From assembly GCA_015680685.1 (NCBI GenBank), contig MNCI01017913.1, positions 679,481 through 707,271 of the forward strand: DNA of 27,791 nt. Reading direction: 5' to 3'. This DNA comes from Gnetum montanum (taxonomy: Eukaryota > Streptophyta > Gnetopsida > Gnetales > Gnetaceae). Numbering within the stretch: position 1 is the first letter of the stretch; every line of letters begins with the position of its first letter. Below the pieces are notes generated by a model, which saw only the letters and a program-made list of their open reading frames with translations, made no database searches and was not told the DNA's origin. This document shows positions 20,207 through 27,791 of the stretch, in pieces. The position numbers and the translations under genes are program-made.

Positions 20207-20398
20207 TCTATTATAAATACTCATATTTATTTAAGAAATCAAATTCCTAAAGCAAGAACAAGCTCTCATCATCTCCTTGTTGAGATAGATCATTATATCA
20301 ATTTACATAGAAAAGAGTGTATTTATAGATTGTGCAACAAAGCGTGGAGGATAAAAAACATATCTTTTTTATTTTATCCATCTTTAACTCACATATAA
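20207..20398 (+). pseudogene. Possible C-terminal fragment of another LINE reverse transcriptase
   Basis: A 63-codon frame without an early Met reads IPKARTSSHHLLVEIDHYIN, then RKECIYRLCNKAWRIKNISF and LFYPSL. Some non-LTR reverse transcriptases end in a similar pattern (S-H-x-L-x-I-E-x-G-R-Y, then R-x-C-x-x-C, then I-E-D-E-x-H-F-L-F-x-C-P). The Cys-x-x-x-Cys spacing is only approximate, so the assignment is tentative. It could be chance. Confidence 0.35.
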
Positions 20399-20674
20399 AT
20401 GAATTATAATATTAATTATAACTTTTTGATTGTTTTCTTTCAAATTGACCCTATCTATGTTGGGCATTACATTAATTATGTTTTTAACTTCCTTAAAAAA
20501 TGTGTTAAGACTTTGTAATAGTCCAACAGTTCTTTTGTGATTTTTTATACGTAATAAAAATTTCCAATTTTCAATTTCCAAATTATATGTATTTCTAGTA
20601 AATATAGCATAGATATATAGTGAACAAGATACTTTCTTCAAACTTACATAGAACATAAGGATACATACCTCAAG

Positions 20675-20745
20675 TGTGACTTGAATGGGCAACCTCTTGC
20701 ACACAAATCCTTGTCAAACAATAGGCTAACTACTTGAGCCACCTT
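20675..20745 (-). mobile_element. tRNA-like SINE head, minus strand
   Basis: The minus strand starts GGTGGCTCAAGTAGTTAG (A box, 20726-20743) and continues to AGGTTGCCCATTCAAGTC (B box, 20678-20695). The spacing suits a pol III promoter, and many plant SINEs and tRNA-like repeats have GGTGGCTCAGT...GGTTCGAGTCC here. The body toward lower coordinates is not delimited. Confidence 0.5.
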
Positions 20746-20842
20746 TTATTAGATAACAATTTTATGAGCCTATTATAAATGCATTATAATATCAACATTT
20801 TCAATATCTTATTTTTGTAACCATAATTTGCTTCATGATAAC

Positions 20843-20960
20843 GATGAGCTCTTACATTAGTGGTAAGAGACATGGCTTGGTAAGCTTAAGTCACATATTC
20901 AATTCAACTTGGTAACACTGAGTTAATAAATTTTATAAAAAAACCTATAAAAGAAACTCT
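20843..20960 (+). mobile_element. tRNA-like SINE head, plus strand
   Basis: GAGCTCTTACATTAGTGGTAAG (A-box side, 20845-20866) is followed by CATATTCAATTCAAC (decayed B box, 20893-20907) and CTTGGTAACACTGAG. It points away from the minus-strand head 100 bp to the left. Confidence 0.5.
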
Positions 20961-21185
20961 AAAATTGGTCCAACAAATCCAAGGGATCTCAGTGAACATA
21001 AGTAAAATTAAATTTCATTTTTAGATATTATCGTTAGACTTTTATATGATCTTTCCTAATATCTTTGAGATATTTTTATTATTTTTATTATTCAATTATA
21101 ATGTTAAGAACTTATACATGTCTCACATTCCAATTATGTATGTTTCTTTAGCAAATATTTTTTTTTCAACAAATTTGATTTTTCT

Positions 21186-21761
21186 CTTTTCAATTTTTCT
21201 CTAAAAGATTTGACTTCTTTAGAAATAAGATCGTTTATACATAAACATGTAGTGTTGATCATTCATAAGTTGGCTCTAGATTTTAATGTCCAATCTAAAG
21301 AATATAATAAAGTTCTATGTTTTGTTAAGTTATATAATCTTCCAATCCTTGTTCAAAAATTTCAGTACGAAATTATTAGTATTCTCAATCCCATTAGGTA
21401 TATGAAGTCTATTTCTACACCTTTTGGTTTTTATAGATGTTTTTTTTGGTTGAAAATAACCCTTTTCAATTGTAAAAAGAAATTAGTATTACAAGTAGGA
21501 GAAAAGAGTTATATTCATCTAATTACATATTATAATCATCTTAATTCTTGTAACTTTTGCCATTGTGAAGGACATTTATTTAATGCTTATCTTTTTTTGC
21601 TCAAGAAAAAAGATTTTGAAGAAAAGAAAAAATGTATTAAAGTTGAAGATATGAAAAATCAAGTTAATGTCAACAATAAGAATGATCCAATGGTCATAAA
21701 AAATCCAAAGAAAATAGAAGCATCTATGCATATTTTTACTAGTACTAGAGAAAGTATTTAG
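21186..21761 (+). pseudogene. LINE ORF1-like protein with zinc-knuckle remnant
   Basis: An open frame of about 190 codons with no clear ATG start. It reads LDFNVQSKEYNKVLCFVKL, YNLPILVQKFQYEIISILN, then KLVLQVGEKSYIHLITYY and CNFCHCEGHLFNAY, followed by a Lys-rich tail. The order matches plant L1-type ORF1 (DUF4283 domain, then a CCHC knuckle C-x2-C-x3-G-H-x4-C); here the last Cys is Tyr. This is the RNA-binding partner of a LINE reverse transcriptase. No matching ORF2 follows directly, so it is a fragment. Confidence 0.5.
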
Positions 21762-22330
21762 TAGCCTAGACAAATAGCTTATAAGATAAATTTTTCCTTG
21801 TCTAATAAGAATAATATTAACTTGATGGTTAAAACTAGTGTTAATAAGAAAGTTAGAGTTTGATAGTAAAGATTCTTGCCATAAGATCAATAATAAGTGA
21901 GGAGGTGAAGATCTTCCACAAGTGGTGCGATTTGCTTGCTTTGATATAATTATTGATATTAAGCCACAACCTTCTATCTTGAATCCTTTTGTTATTTTAA
22001 GTTTAATCATAGATGTTGAAAAGTATTGTAAATTTTGTTAAGACTTGGACCTCCCTCCCTACTAAGAATTAATTTTCTTTACTTATTCTTTCAATGTATT
22101 CATTATTAAGTTGTTGACCTAAGTAGATAGTCCTAAAATTGAAAATTTTTTTCTTTCCATATATATATATTTCAATGATGTCTACTCACTATCAAGGTTA
22201 TAATATACTTTGAATTTTCTTTGCTATTATTAATATATTTTGAGGTTTAACATCCCCCTCATATTCCAATTACAACATATTGGAGGATGTTGGAACTTGA
22301 AATAAGTGAAACATAGGTACACCCCAGGAT
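21762..22330. other. AT-rich sequence, no gene recognised
   Basis: Follows the ORF1-like fragment. The minus-strand frame at 21576-22010 overlaps that fragment and has no recognisable domain. It may be decayed LINE sequence. Confidence 0.4.
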
Positions 22331-22440
22331 ATATAGTCAAATTAGAACTTTATATAATTTAGCATTGTGCCTCAGAATCTAACCCAACACCTAAAGCTTT
22401 CAAATCAAGTGTCTTAGCATCAGGCTAACAACCCATTGTT
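22330..22440 (-). mobile_element. tRNA-like SINE head, minus strand
   Basis: The minus strand shows GTTAGCCTGATGCTAAGAC (A box, 22411-22429) and GGGTTAGATTC (B box, 22375-22385, one change from GGTTCGATTC-type sequence), then TGAGGCACAATGC. Confidence 0.45.
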
Positions 22441-22613
22441 ATCAATTATAACATATTGGCTTCTAGTAAGATTATTACATATGGAACATGTGCTTTGACT
22501 TTTAGTTTATCTGGAAAGCACTAATTTGGAGTTTTTCAATTTTCTTTTTAATATTTTTTATGAATATTTAGATCCTATGCTACATATCCTTATAGCAATG
22601 TAGGTTGCATAGT

Positions 22614-23100
22614 TCATCATCATCATCCTAACTTTGTCCTAACAAAATAGGGTTGGCTACATGAGTTCTTTTTACCATTCAACTTTATAAAGAGCTAGAT
22701 TTTTTTTATTTACAATTTATTCAAATAATCTTTAATGGTTTTCTCCCATATGGTTTTTGATCTTCCTTTTAATGGCTTTCTTGGAATAGTGATTTAGTAA
22801 TATTTTTTTATAGGCTTATTGTCTGATCTTCTTTGTACATGTCTAAACCATCTAAGTTGTCATTTCTATAACTTATTTGAAATAGAAGTCACTCCAAGTC
22901 TTTATCTAATATTTGTATTATGTAGACTATTTCTTTTGGTAATATTCAACATCCATTTAAGGATTTTCATTTATACTAATTTGTTATTTATGTCTTTTTT
23001 ATACCACCTAACATTCAACGCCATATAAGATAACAGTCATGATTACTATCCTGTAAAATTCTTCCTTTAGTTTTATTAGTATTATTTTATCATATAGAAT
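22614..23100 (-). mobile_element. Second copy of the plant LINE, 3' part
   Basis: The minus strand reads ILYDKIILIKLKEEFYRIVI, ILYGVEC, MKILKWMLNITKRNSLHN, LRWFRHVQRRSDNKPI, IPRKPLKGRSKTIWEKTI and ends in (GAT)4 at 22615-22626. These blocks match the LINE at 7728-8931 (LCDKRMPIKFKGKFY, MFQWMLNVTKSDKLHD, SRKPPKK). Its 5' side is cut at 23101 by an LTR, within the LCDK block. Stops and frame changes are frequent. Confidence 0.85.
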
Positions 23101-23821
23101 ATGATGAGTGGCGAGGTACCCCTACACTCAACCATACGAATACGAGCATCTCACGCGCGATTCGGTCGAACTCCAAGGACTAAGTGCTTACATGCCTTAA
23201 TGGAACACTTAAGGTTAATCAATCATTGTCTTCCCAAACTTACTTGTATTGTCATGGTTGTATGGTTAAGTAAGCTTGAGGTATATGATTTTTATATCTT
23301 TTATCTTTTTAATGTCTTATGCTAATAGGGGAAGGTGAAGAGAACTAGGTGACTAACTTTCATCAACTATTCACTAACTAAGTTCTAATTGTCCTAGCAC
23401 CAGTATTCGTTCCCATTTGCTGCACACACCTTGAACCAGTGCAACGCTGCTGGGATTACCAAACGCTAGTCGTTACTAGGTTACCAAGCGTTACACATGT
23501 GCTCGAAGTAGTCGTACTAAATGCACTTAACTAAGAGAGTCAAGGGTTGAGAGAGATTGATTATCTAGGAAAGCATTTAAACATTTAACAATAATTAAAT
23601 CCTATTTAGCTTAGTTCATATACTACAAGGTTTATCAGAAAGTTTGTCTTTATTTCCGTACACAAATGTGTGCTAAGGTACAATTTGCTCGAATAAAGAT
23701 CTGTTCACTTTGAGACTCCTACTGCGGGCACATGGAAATTATTCTAACTCTGGAATGGTAAAATTACTATTGTTTGGCTAAGGGTCTAAATCTAGATGCC
23801 TAAAACAGGGAAAGCCACCTC

Positions 23822-23830
23822 TTATTTATA
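23822..23830 (-). promoter_or_regulatory. TATA box of the second LTR family
   Basis: TATAAATAA on the minus strand, at the same relative place as the TATA boxes in the first LTR pair; U3 would be about 100 bp. Confidence 0.45.
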
Positions 23831-23844
23831 GATGTTGTGGCGGG

Positions 23845-23915
23845 CTGCGATATTGCATACGTGATATCGTAGGGGCAAACGTGATATCGAGGATGTGATA
23901 TCGTGTACGCGATAT
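23845..23915. repeat. CGTGATATCG repeats in U3
   Basis: GCGATATT, ACGTGATATCGT, ACGTGATATCGA, TGTGATATCGT and GCGATATTA occur within 70 bp immediately upstream (minus sense) of the TATA box. The core GATATC is self-complementary. Confidence 0.75.
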
Positions 23916-23927
23916 TATGGCTCATCA

Positions 23928-23940
23928 TACCCCCATGACT
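23928..23940 (-). promoter_or_regulatory. Polypurine tract
   Basis: AGTCATGGGGGTA on the minus strand abuts the TGATGAG LTR end, the expected place for second-strand priming. Confidence 0.6.
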
Positions 23941-24438
23941 AAATGAAAACTCATCCTCAAGTTCCTTACAAAATATTGGGAAGGTATGAGATTATTGACT
24001 TGAATGACACTAATGGTGAATGGGGTGACATATGAACGGATCATCATTACAATACATGACAAAATTAGTGTTCATGACAATAAGAGTGAACACTATACAC
24101 ATTTGACATCCAGCCTTATTTGGAAGCTGAGAGAGAAGAGAGAAGAGAGAGAGAAAAGAAGTCTATTGTTGTCGACGCCAAGATTGCACTTTTCATTGTC
24201 CATCCATAAGTGTGCCATCAGTCTCGTTCCTTGCATAACTACTCCAGCACCAGTCCATTCCAAGTGCTTCCTCCAGATCCAATTCATTGGTGTATAATTG
24301 CCATATGCACATACAACACAGTCTTATATTAGCAAGGGTAAATGAATCACAATGCAGTGTATACCTTGCCTCAATGTAAGGTCCATTGGCTGAGTTGTGA
24401 TATGGCTAATGCGAATCTGGAGATATAATACTAGTAAC
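23941..24438 (-). other. Remaining body of the second Athila-like element
   Basis: Noncoding-looking sequence between the purine tract and the next LTR candidate. It includes a GA-rich run (AGAGAGAAGAGAGAAGAGAG, about 24130-24155). Open frames at 24004-24297 (+) and 24093-24287 (-) overlap, and I do not recognise either product. The rest of this element should lie beyond the younger insertion, outside the window. Confidence 0.4.
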
Positions 24439-24463
24439 TGTAGCGGCAGAAAACGTCGGCAGC

Positions 24464-24585
24464 TGGAAATGCCGACTGAGTTTCTGGTGCACACAGTTTT
24501 AGCCACGGATCCGCGTGAGGGCTNTTGGAAATGTCGACCGAGTTTCTGGTGCACACAGTTTTAGCCACGGATCCGCGTGAGGGCT
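24464..24585. other. N flanked by 60 bp near-exact duplication
   Basis: Bases 24464-24523 and 24526-24585 match with two mismatches around a single N at 24524. As with the N at 19405, this looks like an unmerged overlap at a contig join. Confidence 0.8.
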
Positions 24586-25196
24586 ATGCTGGAGAAACGA
24601 ATCCACGGCGCCCTGAACGGTCTTGTCGATCAGACAGGGACTTACGGGTCAGTAAAACAATGTAACGTGCGTAAAAGAACACGATTTGATTCGAGGCATC
24701 GTAAAGCGAGGAGAAAGCGATGTAAATGGATTGCGACAAAGATAATGCTAAACACGATGAACAGAGGCTGGCGTAAGAGAAGCACGTAGCTTCAAGATCT
24801 ACGCTCTGACTTAAAAGTGTATATTTCGTATGAAAAAATTGCACTGGGGAATCCCCGATTACAAGATGTGAAACAGGCACAAATGAACAAGCAAAAACGG
24901 TCTAAACAGAAGTTCGATCTACCTTGTGGGCTAAAGCTGAGGTGCAAGGCAGGCCAAGCTTTGACGTCTACCGATCAATTGTTTCTGATTGATAGAGTCT
25001 TTTCAGCAGAACGATTACTCCTGTCACCGGTGCTCAAGACGAACTGTACTCTATTTCAGCTGTAAGGTGATGATGCCAATGATTGCCAAAGCACTGTTCT
25101 CTGTATTTCTACTCCAAAGTGCTAAGTGCTCTAGTGCTCAGAAATATGCCTCGGCTTCCCTGTTTTTGCCAACCCCTGTATCTTTGTCAACTGGGG

Positions 25197-25204
25197 TATT
25201 TATA
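25197..25204 (-). promoter_or_regulatory. TATA box of the young LTR
   Basis: TATAAATA on the minus strand, preceded in transcriptional sense by the GCGTA palindrome cluster; same arrangement as in the other LTRs. Confidence 0.45.
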
Positions 25205-25383
25205 GGTTGCGACGCCTCCGTGAAAAAGGGTGCAACCCTGCTGACGTGGGTCCTGGATGCTTCGGTTCCCTTTGGCTTAGTCATTTTAAGTCAAACTGTG
25301 ACTACGCACAACATGCTCGTTTGCGTGTTGTGCGTGTAAGGAGCAGGTACACGTTGCGCGTGTTTCGACTGCATTCAGGCTGT

Positions 25384-25815
25384 TTTACGTTCATTCGCGC
25401 TGCGTTGCGTGTATGAGCGTAATCTGGAGTAAAGGCAATAAGCTCAAAATTGTTTTACGCTCACTACGCAACCGTGCGTAACGAAGCGTGGATAGTGTGC
25501 AACTTATGCTCGCTACGCAGCCGCGCGTAATGAAGCGTAAATAATGTGTGGTTTACGCTCGCTACGCAGCTACGCGTGATGGAACGTAAACAATGTATAA
25601 TTTACGCTCGCTACGCAACTACGCGTAATGAAGCGTAGGCAATGTACAACTTGATAACATACGCCATCGTACGCACCGCCGCGTAACGAGCGTAAAGACA
25701 AGTTATCCATGTACCGCAAGAAAAAGTGTCGACCTGTTGTGCTTCTCTAAACTCTGCCTTCGACCATCTTGAAGCTTATTACGCTTATTACGCTGCCGTG
25801 CGTAATAGAGCGTAA
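25384..25815. repeat. GCGTA palindrome cluster with a 49 bp tandem array
   Basis: Four tandem 49 bp units start at 25457, 25506, 25555 and 25604 (ACGCTCGCTACGCA...GCGTAATGAAGCGTAA). Each unit is an imperfect hairpin with TTACGCT-type and AGCGTAA-type arms. Related single hairpins occur at 25384-25421 and 25779-25815; the latter pairs TTACGCTTATTACGC with GCGTAATAGAGCGTAA around a 6-base loop. All lie in the presumed U3. Confidence 0.85.
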
Positions 25816-25902
25816 ACCTGTCCCTGAACCAATCTGATGCGCGTTCTTGCTGGAATTGCGAATCTTTGCCTGAGGCCGACTCGCAATTTTCACGGTGTTT
25901 CA

Positions 25903-26968
25903 ATGGCCCCTCTTTGTTGACGGTTAGAGGGCGTGCCCGAAGGACGTCGACAAAGAATGCGAAACACCGGATTGGTAGAAGTAAGGACAGCGTTTATCCA
26001 TGGCTACGCAAGCATTGCTCTGTCCACGTGAAAGAGGAAGACTGACGGGTACAGGAGATAAAGGGATGTAACTGGAAACCGGTTCGGGGAAGATGCGAAA
26101 TGTACGTTTATTCATGTCAACAGTAATGCTTTCAGACGAGCGTAGCGCGTCAATCTGAGATGTCTCTGTTACAAATTGTAGCAGGAATGCGTGCAAAAGG
26201 AGCGGTGTGCATCACATTCTGCGATATCTCTGCTAGCGTGTGTGGAAAATGAATACTTGCGTATGTAGACGGTGCGTATGGGAATTGGGTGGTGGGGAGG
26301 AAGGAAGCAAGAGTTAAGGGTAGAATTGTGCGAGGTATAGATGTGCAAAGCTGAGTGGTCGGGCAAACCTGAGCAGCCATTTCAACACGCTGTTGTACTT
26401 GACCGCTCAGGTGGACGCACCTTTGGACGACATCCTCCAAGGCAAGTAACCTGCAACCACAAAAGAAAGCGGAGGACACCATTGCTCATGAACAAGAGGC
26501 GAGGTGCTTGAAACCAAAGCTGTCTAATGTTAGATAGAGCCAATGAGCTGTAAGGAAGAGGCCGGAGCACGCGGGCGGAGTCGCCAATCCTGATGATTCG
26601 GCGCTGCATATCTTCGCCAAAAGGCATCAGACACAGTGCAGCTTGCTGGCTGCACCAGGAACCGGCCAGATGAATCTGCGAGGCCGGCGTCCGATAGCGA
26701 TGATTGGCAGAGATCCTTGGGGCCATAACCGCCCAGGATTTCGTCGGGGCTCCGACTGGCGAAGCTAAACTCCCAGAGGTACCACCACTACGACGGGTGC
26801 GGTGGCGGCATCTCTGAGGGATCAGTAAGATGCCTCTTTGCTTAACCGAGGAATCAGTAGGATGCCAGTGGGGTGGCGATGCTGGTACTGTTTCAGTATC
26901 CCACCCCGTCTGCTGTGGAGCTGTACAAGAAAGATCACGCTCGCTTGAACATGGTAGCGGTCTGTACA
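25903..26968 (-). other. 3' untranslated region of the young Ty3 element
   Basis: About 1 kb between the candidate LTR and the minisatellite. A minus frame at 26150-26482 (110 codons) includes LALEDVVQRCVHLSGQ, which could form a short helix, and is bordered by GTTGCAG and CTCAG|GTTTG splice-like sites; no family is recognised. A longer minus frame (26382-27155) runs through the minisatellite and is probably chance. Confidence 0.45.
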
Positions 26969-27433
26969 TCCCAGTTTCAAGTCCTGGTAGACTGCCGTTA
27001 CTGGTTTTAAGTCTCAGCAGACCATGGTCCCAGTTTAAAGTCCGGGCAGACCGAGAGGCGCTAGTTTTACGTCGTAGCAAACGGTGGTAAGGCCGGTTTA
27101 TGGTCTCAGCAGACCGTGCTGTGGATGTCAGTTTTATGTCATGACCCAGGGACAAATCTGCGCTGGTTTTACGTCTCAGCAGACGGCTATTTACCTATGC
27201 CAGTTTAGCGTCGTGGCGGACACGTGCAAAAGATGCCAGTTTTCCATCTTGGCTGACCTGTACAAGACCACCAGTTTTGCGTCGTAGCGGACAGCTATGA
27301 CCTGCCAGTTTAGCGTCGTGGCGGACGCGTGTAGAGCATGCCATTTTTACGTCGTAGCGGACGATCAGTGCCAGTTTTACGTCGTAGCGGACGTGCAATG
27401 CCAGTTTTACGTCGTAGCGGACGCGTACTGCCA
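26969..27433. repeat. 30-36 bp minisatellite downstream of pol
   Basis: About 14 units share a core GCCAGTTTTACGTCGTAGCG followed by GACG and 6-12 variable bases. The last three full units start at 27340, 27370 and 27400, exactly 30 bp apart and almost identical; units toward 26969 are diverged and 28-36 bp long. Tat-lineage plant Ty3 elements are known for hypervariable tandem repeats in this 3' UTR position. An 84-codon minus frame (27195-27449) reads the repeat as VRYDVKLA motifs. Confidence 0.9.
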
Positions 27434-27460
27434 TACCTGCTGTTGACACCGTGGATGCTG

Positions 27461-27791
27461 CTAGATGAAATACCGCTTCAAGTAGACGTGATTTACAGGG
27501 TTTGCTAATTCATTGTCGTTGACGTTTGCTAATTTGAACGCGCCGTTGCCATATGCGTCGATCACCAAGAAAGGGCCTTCCCAGTTTGCAGAGAACTTGC
27601 CTACTGGTTCACGCACGGCCTTGTGAACAAGATCTCCCTTCTTGATCGGGCACTGTTGGAGGTTGTGGCGATGTTTCTGGCGCTGTTTGTCCTGATATCT
27701 TTCAATCGTAGCAAGAGCCTGAATCCGCTTCTCTTCGACTGAATCCAGATCGGTGATTCGAGACTCGGTGTGTTGAGCCTCATTTATAACC
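27461..27791 (-). CDS. pol: Pol C-terminus of a Ty3/gypsy element (integrase C-terminal domain), partial
   Basis: An uninterrupted minus frame enters from the window edge and stops at 27461-27463 (TAG). It reads VINEAQHTESRITDLDSVEE, then KRIQALATIERYQDKQRQKH, IKKGDLVHKAVREPVGKFS, NWEGPFLVIDAYGNGAFKL, and ends HVYLKRYFI. The GDLV...GK(L/F)...NWEGPF...GA(Y/F)KL...LKRYF pattern is the integrase C-terminal domain that closes plant Ty3 (Tat-type) polyproteins. No stop or frameshift occurs over 110 codons, and CpGs are abundant, unlike the decayed elements to the left. The rest of Pol lies outside the window. Confidence 0.9.
   Translation of the reverse strand, partial: VINEAQHTESRITDLDSVEEKRIQALATIERYQDKQRQKHRHNLQQCPIKKGDLVHKAVREPVGKFSANWEGPFLVIDAYGNGAFKLANVNDNELANPVNHVYLKRYFI

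Larger units (their letters stand above)
23102..23927 (-). repeat. 3' LTR of a second Athila-like element
   Basis: 826 bp, beginning TGATGAGTGGCG and ending GGCTCATCA, so the ends form a perfect 7 bp inverted repeat TGATGAG/CTCATCA. It is alignable with the LTRs at 8932 and 19014 in the U5/R part (CCAAGGACT, ATTACCAAACGCTA, ACTAGGTTACCAAGCGTTA, CTACAAGGTTTAT) but is a different subfamily. The minus TATA box is at 23822-23830. A purine tract lies just outside the high-coordinate end, so this is a 3' LTR with its body toward higher coordinates. It inserted into the LINE that ends at 23100. Confidence 0.82.
24439..25902 (-). repeat. Candidate 3' LTR of a young CpG-rich Ty3 element
   Basis: Composition changes abruptly to CpG-rich at about 24439 (TGTAGCGGCAG). 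The other edge is set at GTGTTTCA (25902), followed on the minus strand by purine-rich CAAAGAGGGGCC, a possible polypurine tract. A minus TATA box lies at 25197-25204, and GCGTA palindromes fill the presumed U3. The body and polyprotein lie to the right on the minus strand, so this would be a 3' LTR. The termini share only TG...CA, and the second LTR is outside the window, so both borders are provisional. Confidence 0.45.

Noticed and set aside
20675-20960. True tRNA genes
   Set aside because: A- and B-box-like motifs are present, but no acceptor stem or full cloverleaf forms; SINE heads fit better.
26382-27155. Longest open frame in the window, 257 codons on the minus strand
   Set aside because: It runs through the minisatellite and noncoding 3' UTR in a different frame from pol, has no recognisable domain, and is Arg/Ser/Pro-rich as expected from CpG-rich noncoding sequence.
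26969-27433. CRISPR-like pattern: constant 24 bp core with short variable spacers
   Set aside because: Spacers are only 6-12 bp, cores drift, there are no cas genes, and it sits in the 3' UTR of a plant Ty3 element.
27601-27783. Minus-strand 60-codon frame near the right edge
   Set aside because: It is an out-of-frame shadow of the integrase C-terminal coding frame (27461-27791).

Overview
The window looks like nuclear DNA from a large-genome vascular plant. The main evidence is the density of decayed, nested Ty3/gypsy retrotransposons, together with plant-type LINEs, tRNA-derived SINE heads and one gene broken into small GT-AG exons. A gymnosperm is my best guess, but nothing here proves it. 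I see no bacterial operon, CRISPR array or rRNA gene.

Layout. Bases 1-1060 are a nested repeat (units of 635 and 349 bp plus a partial third, with a near-perfect 112 bp tandem inside). Bases 1133-1660 may hold the 3' end of a plus-strand gene. A SINE follows near 1705-1880. From about 1980 to 5700 a small minus-strand gene can be assembled from four short exons whose reading frames join into a 98-residue protein of unknown function. Bases 5705-7725 are AT-rich with no gene recognised. From 7728 to 8931 lies a decayed LINE reverse transcriptase.

The LINE is cut at its 3' end by an 11 kb minus-strand Ty3/gypsy element (8932-19963) of Athila-like character. In its own sense it runs: 5' LTR (19014-19963), tRNA-Asp-type primer site, gag, protease, reverse transcriptase, RNase H, integrase, 3' LTR (from 8932). 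The last bases of the LINE, its (GAT)n tail, reappear at 19969. Stop codons occur throughout, and protease and reverse transcriptase have both lost a catalytic aspartate. The integrase is split by a 1.1 kb insert (about 12193-13325) that resembles a solo Ty1/copia LTR.

Bases 20000-23100 carry LINE fragments of two or three kinds and three SINE-like heads. At 23102 a second, related LTR (826 bp, perfect TGATGAG/CTCATCA ends, purine tract alongside) interrupts another copy of the same LINE family. Its internal region runs only to about 24438, where composition changes sharply to CpG-rich DNA. That DNA belongs to a third, younger minus-strand Ty3/gypsy element: a candidate 3' LTR with GCGTA palindromes, a long 3' untranslated region with a 30-36 bp minisatellite, and the intact C-terminus of its polyprotein (27461-27791), which runs off the end of the window.

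The window therefore reads as layers: old LINEs, old Athila-like elements inside them, a copia-like LTR inside one of those, and a young Ty3 element inside another. I found no convincing new biological system. The points most worth a second look are the palindromic repeats upstream of the LTR promoters, the 3' UTR minisatellite, the His-rich and Pro/Tyr-rich Gag segments, and the unrecognised small gene. Two single-N joins with duplicated flanks (19405, 24524) are probably assembly artefacts.
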